In this document: positions 53,194 through 60,114 of the stretch, piece by piece
Numbering within the stretch: position 1 is the stretch's first letter
Layout: each line of letters begins with the position of its first letter
Assembly: GCA_934254825.1 (NCBI GenBank)
Contig: CAKQMB010000006.1
Span: forward strand, 1-64,000
From: an uncultured Clostridia bacterium
GTDB lineage: Bacteria; Bacillota; Clostridia; Christensenellales; Borkfalkiaceae
Length of the DNA stretch: 64,000 bases
Direction: 5' to 3'
The notes under the pieces: generated by a model
Told to the model about the DNA's origin: nothing
The model's input: the letters and a program-made list of their open reading frames with translations, nothing else
Databases searched by the model: none
Translations under genes and position numbers: made by a program

Positions 53194-54105
53194 ATGACGG
53201 AAAACAAAAGCAAATTCCCGATAACGGGAACGTTTATAGACGAAATAACTTACGACATACCGTCTTCCAACTGGACTTTGAAACAGTGGGCGGACGATCT
53301 CGACAATATGAAAGCCGTGGGAATGGACACGCTCGTGTTTATCCGCGGCGGATATGAGGGGCGGACTATTTTCCCCTCGAAAAATTTTTTCTGTTTAAGA
53401 GAGGACGATTTAGTCGATTTTATCTTGCAAGAAGCCGAAAAGCGGGATATGAAAGTGTTTATCGGGCTTTACATATCCAATCTCACCTGGAACGACGGCG
53501 ACGTGAAAGGAGAAATCGAGGCTAACACAAAGTTTATTCCCGAGGTCGTGAAGAAATACGGCGGATATAAATCGTTCGCGGGGTGGTACGTTCCGCACGA
53601 GGTTGCGACCGATATTTACAATATCGGCAGGCTCACGAAAAATCTCGCCGCTATGTGCAAGGACAAAACTCCCGATAAAAAGGTGCTTTTAAGTCCGTTT
53701 TTCAAAGAGACGACGAGCAACAATCAGCCGTTTACGCCCGAGCGTTTTTACGACGAGTGGGACGATATTTTCGCGTCCTTCGGCGGAGACGTGGATATCT
53801 GCGCTTATCAGGACGGTTCGGCTTCGCTTAAAAACGTTCAGAGTTATTTCAAAGCGGCGAAAACGCTTTGCGACAAGTATAAAATCAGCCTTTGGGCGAA
53901 CGCGGAAACCTTCGAGCGCGACGTGAGATTTTTATATTTCCCCATACCCTTCGAACTTTTGAGAACAAAGCTCGAAATCTTGAAGCCTTACGTCGAGAAG
54001 AGCATTACGTTTGAGTTTTCGCACTTTTTAAGTCCGCAGTCGATTTTCCCGTCGGCGAGAAACCTCAACAAATTGTACGTCGATTACTACGGCGGGAAAA
54101 AATAA
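53194..54105 (+). CDS. DUF4434 TIM-barrel protein, putative glycoside hydrolase
   Basis: A 303-residue protein with no signal peptide that begins GTFIDEITYDIPSSNW. The barrel strands show MDTLVFIRGGYEG, KVFIGLYISNLTW, FAGWYVPHEVATD near 127-139 and DICAYQDGS near 199-207. The acidic residues in WYVPHE and YQDG are candidate catalytic groups, as expected for the DUF4434 family, which sits near GH families of the TIM-barrel type. Function is not established. It is transcribed alone from its own promoter, and GGCAAGGAG precedes the ATG. Neighbours handle host-type sugars, so a glycosidase role is plausible but unproven. Confidence 0.78.
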   Translation: MTENKSKFPITGTFIDEITYDIPSSNWTLKQWADDLDNMKAVGMDTLVFIRGGYEGRTIFPSKNFFCLREDDLVDFILQEAEKRDMKVFIGLYISNLTWNDGDVKGEIEANTKFIPEVVKKYGGYKSFAGWYVPHEVATDIYNIGRLTKNLAAMCKDKTPDKKVLLSPFFKETTSNNQPFTPERFYDEWDDIFASFGGDVDICAYQDGSASLKNVQSYFKAAKTLCDKYKISLWANAETFERDVRFLYFPIPFELLRTKLEILKPYVEKSITFEFSHFLSPQSIFPSARNLNKLYVDYYGGKK

Positions 54106-54124
54106 GCGATAAAAAAATCCTCGT

Positions 54125-54155
54125 TGCGGCGGATTTTAGGTGCGGCGGATTTTGG
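54125..54155 (+). repeat. 16-bp tandem repeat behind the DUF4434 gene
   Basis: TGCGGCGGATTTTAGG (54125-54140) is followed by TGCGGCGGATTTTGG (54141-54155), about 20 bases after the stop codon. Confidence 0.75.
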
Positions 54156-54235
54156 TGCGAAAAGCCGAAAAGATATAAGTTCCGGCAGATTTTCGGCGTA
54201 AATACTGTCGGTGTAAATTAAGTTCGTTTTTCGGC

Positions 54236-55111
54236 TTACGATTTGTTTGTTTTCCGAAATTCCCTCGGAGACATACCTATAAACCTTTTGAAAGTGCGGT
54301 TGAAGTGGCTTATGCTCGAAAAACCCGTTTCACGGGCTATTTCGGCGATGGTTTTGTCGGTGTATAAAAACGATTCTTTCGCCATGTTGATTTTGACGGA
54401 CGAAATGTATTCCACTATCGTATATCCCGTGTGTTTTTTGAAAATCCGGGATAAACGCGAGTAAGAATACGGCGTGTTTTTCGCGAGTTCGGTAACGTCC
54501 CCGAAATACAGATGAGGGGTGTTCAGCATCGTTAAAAAGCCGTTTAACCAGTTGGGATTTTGCTCTTTTAAGTTATATGCCGAAAAAATAAACCTGTCGA
54601 TTATCCGATTGAGAATTATTTTCGTCTGAAACAGGCGGGAAGAAGAGTCGAGCGCGTTGGACTGAACGGAAAGAATTGTCGGCGTGATGCTCGTTATAAA
54701 TTCCGCGGGCAGTCTCTCTTTGATGAGATTGCGCGACGAGGACAATTCGTCGTACAATTTATCACCGTAAAGCGCGCAGATTTTCCGCATATATTCGTTT
54801 TTCACAAGAAAAGTTATCGTTTTGACTTTTTGCGCGCTGTCGAACGTGAAATAATGCTCGTCCGTCGGGCGGATAAAGCAGGCGTCGCCCATTTTCATCG
54901 AAAAGGTGAAGCCGTTCACCGTGTGGATAAGCGAACCGTCCGTAACGACGAGGATTTCCCAATAATCGTGAGAGTGAAGATAGGGGAACGAAATGTTCAG
55001 ATAGTTGAACGAAACCTCTTCTTCGGGGTGTGGAGAGCATAACGAATATTTGCATAATCTGCCCTCGGGTTTTTTAATGAAGCTTGTGTTTATCGTCTGC
55101 GGCTGTTTCAT
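54236..55111 (-). CDS. AraC-family transcriptional regulator (regulator 5)
   Basis: The ATG at 55111 gives a 291-residue protein. A longer frame to 55180 would overlap the promoter. The N-terminal half has a cupin-like sensor (FPYLHSHDYWEILVVTDGSL near 46-65, ACFIRPTDEHYF) and the C-terminal half the AraC domain (VTELAKNTPYSYSRLSRIF; TIAEIARETGFSSISHFNRTF; final SPREFRK). It is divergent from the cupin-DUF4432-GHL6 operon and should regulate it. A promoter with TTGACA places transcription start next to the ATG, so a leaderless mRNA is predicted. Confidence 0.88.
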   Translation of the reverse strand: MKQPQTINTSFIKKPEGRLCKYSLCSPHPEEEVSFNYLNISFPYLHSHDYWEILVVTDGSLIHTVNGFTFSMKMGDACFIRPTDEHYFTFDSAQKVKTITFLVKNEYMRKICALYGDKLYDELSSSRNLIKERLPAEFITSITPTILSVQSNALDSSSRLFQTKIILNRIIDRFIFSAYNLKEQNPNWLNGFLTMLNTPHLYFGDVTELAKNTPYSYSRLSRIFKKHTGYTIVEYISSVKINMAKESFLYTDKTIAEIARETGFSSISHFNRTFKRFIGMSPREFRKTNKS

Positions 55112-55118
55112 AAGAAAA

Positions 55119-55147
55119 AGTTTAACAGAGAACGGCGTTTTTGTCAA
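55119..55147 (-). promoter_or_regulatory. promoter of AraC regulator 5 (predicted leaderless)
   Basis: Minus strand: TTGACA (55147-55142), 17 bases, TAAACT (55124-55119) preceded by TGT. Transcription start is expected at about 55112-55111, on the ATG. Confidence 0.7.
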
Positions 55148-55252
55148 TCTCCGAAACGGCGGCTTCGGCAGTTTCTGCAAAATAATTTGTCTTAAAAGGT
55201 AAAGTTTATAAAAAATATAGCAGAATAAGGCAAGAATTAAACATAAAAGTTG

Positions 55253-55280
55253 TTGAATTGAGCTTTTTAAACTGTATAAT
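55253..55280 (+). promoter_or_regulatory. promoter for the cupin-DUF4432-GHL6 operon
   Basis: TTGAAT (55253-55258), 16 bases, TATAAT (55275-55280), about 65 bases before the first ATG. Confidence 0.7.
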
Positions 55281-55347
55281 TGAGTAGAGACTGATTTTTT
55301 TAGAAAATTCAGCCGAAACGAACAACGGGAAAAAGAGGATTTGATAT

Positions 55348-56529
55348 ATGAAAAAAGAGGATTTTTTGATTGAGGGCGAGGGCGTTTTAAGACTTAAACC
55401 GACGTGGGTTCCGAGAAGTTTCTGCCGCCCCGGCAAGAGAATTAAATTACACCCCGACGATTACTACATTTTAGGTCTCGAAAAGGGCGGAATAGACGAA
55501 AGATGGTTCGCTTCCACCACATGGGCGGAAAACGGACCGGGAACGCCCGAAGACGAAGGACTTTCTTACGTCGTTTCGACGGACGGAAAAGAAAAGGTTC
55601 TGCTTCGCGATATGGTGGACGAGCTTAAAGGGGAGATAATCGGCGAAAATCTTTGGAACAAGTACCGTAAATGGCCTATGTTCTCCAAGTTTTTCGACAA
55701 CGCGGGACCGCTTCCGCATCACATTCACCATAGGGATCAACACGCGAAAAGAGTGGGGAGCGACGGAAAGCCCGAAATGTATTTCTTCCCCGCGCAGATG
55801 AATAATTACGGCGCGGAGTTTCCTTACACCTTTTTCGGTCTTAACCCCGACTGTAAGAAAGAAGACATAAAAAAGTGCTTGGAGAATTTCACCAAGGGCG
55901 ACAATCACCTGCTCGATTATTCCCAGGCGTATAACATAGAACTCGACACGGGCTGGGACGTACCCCCGGGAGTTCTGCATGCGCCCGCAAGCCTGTGTAC
56001 ATACGAACCGCAGTTCGCTTCGGACGTTTACGCGATGTATCAGTCGGTTCTTCTCGGCGGACATTGCGTTCCCGAGGATTTGCTCTGGAAGAACTGCCCG
56101 CCCGAGGAAAAGGGCAATTTCGATTATCTTATGGACGTTATCGACTGGGAAGCAAACGTCGATCCGAAGTTCAAAGAGCATCGTTTTATGCGTCCGATCG
56201 TCGATAAAGAGGACGAAAAACACAAAGAAGAGTGGATTTGTTATAAATCGAAACTCGCCTGCGCGAAAAGACTTACCGTTTATCCCGGTCAGACGGTTAC
56301 GGTCAAGGACGGCGCGGCTTACGGATTTATCCTTATCGAAGGTCACGGCAAGTTCGGAAAATGGGATATCGAAACGCCGACTCTCATAAGGTACGGCGAA
56401 CTTACGAACGACGAATTCTTCGTGACCGAAAAAGCGGCGAAAAAGGGCATAACTATAACCAACGAGAGCAAAACCGAAAATATCGTAATGCTCAAACATT
56501 TTGCGGAAAATCCCGACCTTAAATTCTGA
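55348..56529 (+). CDS. PMI-like cupin metalloprotein, putative sugar isomerase
   Basis: A 393-residue cytoplasmic protein resembling the class I phosphomannose isomerase fold. The metal-binding cluster is visible in PHHIHHRDQHAKR near 128-140, with Glu in SDGKPEMYFFP near 142-152 and a further His in PPGVLHAPA near 208-216. The C-terminal cupin has VYPGQTVTVKDGAAYGFILIEG. It lacks the Lys/Arg phosphate site I could recognise, so the substrate could be a free sugar. AGAGGA precedes the ATG by nine bases. As first gene of a regulated operon with an epimerase-like protein and glycosidases it probably feeds a released sugar into metabolism. The substrate is not known. Confidence 0.72.
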   Translation: MKKEDFLIEGEGVLRLKPTWVPRSFCRPGKRIKLHPDDYYILGLEKGGIDERWFASTTWAENGPGTPEDEGLSYVVSTDGKEKVLLRDMVDELKGEIIGENLWNKYRKWPMFSKFFDNAGPLPHHIHHRDQHAKRVGSDGKPEMYFFPAQMNNYGAEFPYTFFGLNPDCKKEDIKKCLENFTKGDNHLLDYSQAYNIELDTGWDVPPGVLHAPASLCTYEPQFASDVYAMYQSVLLGGHCVPEDLLWKNCPPEEKGNFDYLMDVIDWEANVDPKFKEHRFMRPIVDKEDEKHKEEWICYKSKLACAKRLTVYPGQTVTVKDGAAYGFILIEGHGKFGKWDIETPTLIRYGELTNDEFFVTEKAAKKGITITNESKTENIVMLKHFAENPDLKF

Positions 56530-56531
56530 AA

Positions 56532-57431
56532 ATGGATAAAAGAGACACGGGAAGACAGGTAGTTTCCGCTTATGACATAGTCTTTGAAAGCGGCAGAGAA
56601 AAGGGCAAACAAGGGGTACTCGTAACGGCGGGAAAGCTCGAAGTCCTTTTCAACAAAACCAATGCGCTCGATATCGCGTGGGTTAAATATAAGGGCGAAA
56701 ACGTTTCGTTTTTATCCAAAAACGGATTAAATTCGAACAACGGCGGGTTTGCGAACAAATTCGAGGGCGGGTTTTTATACACCTGCGGTATGGACAACGT
56801 GAGTTCCTGCGTTGAAGAAAAACCCGTTCACGGGAGCTTGCATTATATCCCCGCCGGGAACGTTTCCGTTAAAATCGCGGGCGAAACGGTCGAGGTTTGC
56901 GGAACGGTAAAACAAACGGGTCTTTTCGGAGAAAACCTCGCGCTCGAAAGGCGTTTCACGGTTACGAAAAACGGAATTACCGTTTCCGACACCGTTAAAA
57001 ATCTCGCTTACGTCAAGGCGAAATACGTTTTATTGTATCACACCAATTTCGGTTATCCGTTTTTAACGGAAAAGCTGAAACTCGATATTCCTTTCGAAAA
57101 AAGCGAAGGACTCACCGATTTCGCGAAACAAAGAGCGGACAAACAGCTCGAAATAACCGCTCCCGTAGACGGCGGAGACGAAGAAGTTTTCTATAACACG
57201 CTTGAAAAAGGCGAAGTGACGCTTACAAACGACGAGTCGAAAACCCGTATAAAAGTAATTTACGACGCAAAAGATTTTCCCGTTTTGTTGCAGTGGAAAA
57301 GCATGATAAGCGGAGACTACGCGCTCGGGATAGAGCCGTCGCTTACCCGCTTCGACGATTTTAAAATGCAGACGCTTGAAGCGGGCGAAGAGAAAAAATA
57401 CGAAATAAAATACACGTTCGGCGATATTTAA
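56532..57431 (+). CDS. DUF4432 aldose 1-epimerase-like protein
   Basis: A 299-residue galactose-mutarotase-type beta-sandwich protein. The sequence shows GFANKFEGGFLYTCGMDNV near 75-93, a His-bearing PVHGSLHYIPA near 99-109, and LLYHTNFGYPF near 166-176 with a candidate catalytic His. DUF4432 proteins are found with sugar operons and are thought to act as mutarotases or epimerases; no specific reaction is assigned. The start lies two bases after the cupin stop without a ribosome site, so coupling is likely. Together with the cupin it forms an isomerase/epimerase pair that could define a new sugar entry route. Confidence 0.78.
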   Translation: MDKRDTGRQVVSAYDIVFESGREKGKQGVLVTAGKLEVLFNKTNALDIAWVKYKGENVSFLSKNGLNSNNGGFANKFEGGFLYTCGMDNVSSCVEEKPVHGSLHYIPAGNVSVKIAGETVEVCGTVKQTGLFGENLALERRFTVTKNGITVSDTVKNLAYVKAKYVLLYHTNFGYPFLTEKLKLDIPFEKSEGLTDFAKQRADKQLEITAPVDGGDEEVFYNTLEKGEVTLTNDESKTRIKVIYDAKDFPVLLQWKSMISGDYALGIEPSLTRFDDFKMQTLEAGEEKKYEIKYTFGDI

Positions 57432-57472
57432 AGCCGAAGTTTATCGGCGTTTAAAGCCGGAATTCACAGATA

Positions 57473-59491
57473 ATGAAGTGGTATAAAGGAATTTACAGAA
57501 GACAGCTCACCGATATGCACATCGCGGACGACAACGAGGAATATCTCTCGAAGTTCGACGCGGAAAAATATTTCGACTGTCTGAAAAAAGCGCATATACA
57601 AAGCCCGATGATTTACCTTCAATCGCACACGGGGCTTTGCAATTATCCGACGAAAGTCGCCGCAACGCACGCTAAAATGACGGGCAAAAACAACGGCATA
57701 AAACGGCTTATCGGACTTTGTAAAAACGACGGACTTAAAGTCGTCGGGTATTACAGCCTTATTTTCAACAACGTTGCGGCGGATATGCACCCCGAGTGGG
57801 AAATGCGGTACGCCGACGGTTCGACCTGGCGGGATAAAGGGCAGAGATACGGACTGTGTTGCCCGAACAACGAGGAATACAGAAAATTCGTAAAGGAAAA
57901 CGTTAAGGAACTTGCCGATTATTTCGGCGGTTTAGACGGTATTTTTTACGATATGCCGTACTGGGAAGTTCCGTGCAGATGCGAGGCTTGCAAAAAAAGG
58001 TATAGAAAGGAAACGGGCAGAGATATTCCCGAAAAAGAAGATTTTAACGACGAAAATCAGCTTCTTTACGTTAAAAAACGTCAGGATTGGATGGTCGATT
58101 TCGTAAGGTTCGTAAAGCGGCTTTCGAAAAGTTTAATGCCGAAAACGACGGTCGAATTCAATTTCGCCGCGGTTATCGGTTGCGACTGGCTCGGCGGCTC
58201 GACCGAGGGCATAAACGCCGAATGCGAGTTTACGGGCGGGGATTTATACGGCGACCTTTACAGCCATTCGTTTACCGCGAAATATTATTACGGTATAACG
58301 AAAAATCAACCGTTCGAATATATGACGTGCCGATGCAACAGGAATTTAAGGGAGCATACGATAACAAAGCCGCAGGAAATGCTGAACGCGGAAATAATGC
58401 TCACCTGCGCTCACCACGGCGCAACGCTCGATATCGACGCAATAAACCCCGACGGCACGCTCGACGAGAGAGTGTACGAAAAAGTCGGCAAAGCGTTCGA
58501 AAAACAGATGCCGTTCGAGAAATATATGGATAAAGGCGAGCTTTACGCGGACGTCGCGGTGTATTTCGACAGCAAAACGATGTTCGAAGAGCCGCAGGCG
58601 AAAACGTATAACAAGCTCTGCGCGGTAAGCACCCACAAAACGCTTGTGGAAAACCATATCGCAACGGCGGTCATCGCAAACGGCAGCTTGAAAAATCCCG
58701 ATAAGTATAAGATGATAATCGCGCCGTGTTTGCAGGATTTCGACAACGACGAACCTCTTAAACTTATCGATTACGTCAAGGGCGGCGGAACGCTTTATCT
58801 TTCGGGAAAAAGCGATTCGCGGCTTATGAAAGAATTTTTCGGGGCAAAATTTCTCGGTTACACTTTCGGGGAAAGCAAATTTAAGCATATTTATAAAGGT
58901 TATAACGAAGTTCAGGCGTATATCGCGCCCGAGGGAGAGTATAAGGAGATTTTCGGAGAATTCAACGAGAAATATCCCTTACCGATAACCTACAAATTGC
59001 CGATTTACGAACTTACAGGCGGGGTAAAAGCGAAAATCGTTCTTCCTTACACCGACCCGGACGACAACACAAAGTTCGCTTCGATCCATTCCAATCCGCC
59101 CGCGAAGATAACGGATATCCCCGCGATTGCGGAAACGAATTACGGAAAAGGCAAGGTCATATGGGCAGCCGCCTTGATCGAAAACGACGAAAGGGCGAAT
59201 TTCAAGGAGATTTTCAGGAAAATCGTTCTCGGAAACGTTAAGCCGAAGTACAAAATAACCGCGAGCAAACTTATCGAAAGCGTTATTTTCGAGGATAAGG
59301 ACGCCGCTTATATAAGTTTAGTAAATCTCGACCCGAATTTTGAAAAAATCGAGAGAACGGTCGAAATTTCCGTTCCCGACGGTTTAACGGCTAAAAAGCT
59401 TTCGGATAACAAGAGGATAAAGGGCAAAAACGGTAAGATATCGGTTAAAATCACCGATTTCGAAACGATAAAAATAAAAATACACGATTAA
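57473..59491 (+). CDS. GHL6/GH29-like glycoside hydrolase with a GH42-type trimerisation domain
   Basis: A 672-residue cytoplasmic protein. The TIM barrel has IYLQSHTGLCNYPTK near 47-61, the segment GLDGIFYDMPYWEVPCRCEACKKRY near 152-176 with an Asp that is the likely nucleophile, and VEFNFAAVIG near 220. The middle (KYKMIIAPCLQDF, then GGGTLYLSGK) matches the beta-galactosidase trimerisation domain. The combination resembles the hypothetical family GHL6. Alpha-fucosidase or beta-galactosidase activity is possible; the CRCEAC pair is shared in style with DUF4838 and may be structural. It starts 41 bases after DUF4432. Confidence 0.72.
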   Translation: MKWYKGIYRRQLTDMHIADDNEEYLSKFDAEKYFDCLKKAHIQSPMIYLQSHTGLCNYPTKVAATHAKMTGKNNGIKRLIGLCKNDGLKVVGYYSLIFNNVAADMHPEWEMRYADGSTWRDKGQRYGLCCPNNEEYRKFVKENVKELADYFGGLDGIFYDMPYWEVPCRCEACKKRYRKETGRDIPEKEDFNDENQLLYVKKRQDWMVDFVRFVKRLSKSLMPKTTVEFNFAAVIGCDWLGGSTEGINAECEFTGGDLYGDLYSHSFTAKYYYGITKNQPFEYMTCRCNRNLREHTITKPQEMLNAEIMLTCAHHGATLDIDAINPDGTLDERVYEKVGKAFEKQMPFEKYMDKGELYADVAVYFDSKTMFEEPQAKTYNKLCAVSTHKTLVENHIATAVIANGSLKNPDKYKMIIAPCLQDFDNDEPLKLIDYVKGGGTLYLSGKSDSRLMKEFFGAKFLGYTFGESKFKHIYKGYNEVQAYIAPEGEYKEIFGEFNEKYPLPITYKLPIYELTGGVKAKIVLPYTDPDDNTKFASIHSNPPAKITDIPAIAETNYGKGKVIWAAALIENDERANFKEIFRKIVLGNVKPKYKITASKLIESVIFEDKDAAYISLVNLDPNFEKIERTVEISVPDGLTAKKLSDNKRIKGKNGKISVKITDFETIKIKIHD

Positions 59492-59513
59492 AAAAAGTGT
59501 ACAGGAGGTAAAT

Positions 59514-60086
59514 ATGAGAAAACTATTGATTGCATTGCTTGTCGTTATGTTATCGGCGGCATTCATCGTCGGCTGCGGCGGCGGTTCGGGCGATAAGGAC
59601 TCGACGTCCGTTCCCCCGACTTCGACATCGGAAACTCCGACGGAATCGCCCGACGATAAGGTTTACGTCACGGTAACGTTTAAGCAGGAAGGGCAAAGCG
59701 ACGTTGTGAAAAAGGTGGAAAAAGGCGCCGCGCTTACGGACGTTCCGACCCCCGCTCCCGTTAAAGGCTACACCGTAAAGTGGGATAAAGAAAGCTTTAA
59801 CGCGGTCGGCGAGGACACTGTCGTAAACGCCGTTGCGACAGCCAATACCTACACGATTACTTTCGATTACGGAGAATCGGGCTTCGAGGGACCCGCAACG
59901 ATGACGGTAACTTACGACGAAGAATTCGAACTTCCCGTAAATAAATCGACTTCGGTTATCCTTAAAGGCGTTTCCTTTATAATCGCCGATACGAACGAAG
60001 AACTCACAGCAGGGAAATATACTATCGACAAGAACATAACCGTTAAGATCGTTTACACCGAGAAGGACGTTTTCGTCGAGGTTTAA
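59514..60086 (+). CDS. small surface lipoprotein with Flg_new-type repeats
   Basis: A 190-residue lipoprotein (lipobox IVGC, Cys21) with a Ser/Thr/Pro-rich linker of about 25 residues. The rest consists of two short beta-rich repeats. The first has VTFKQEGQSD and KGYTVKWDKESF; the second has YTITFDYGESGFEGPATMTVTYDE, resembling the InlB/Flg_new pattern also seen at 71-414. AGGAGGT gives a strong start. It lies between a cytoplasmic hydrolase and a beta-mannosidase, an unusual position for a lipoprotein. It may bind a ligand or the wall. No enzymatic motif. Confidence 0.7.
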   Translation: MRKLLIALLVVMLSAAFIVGCGGGSGDKDSTSVPPTSTSETPTESPDDKVYVTVTFKQEGQSDVVKKVEKGAALTDVPTPAPVKGYTVKWDKESFNAVGEDTVVNAVATANTYTITFDYGESGFEGPATMTVTYDEEFELPVNKSTSVILKGVSFIIADTNEELTAGKYTIDKNITVKIVYTEKDVFVEV

Positions 60087-60114
60087 GCGATATATACGAC
60101 AAATTATTATCTAA

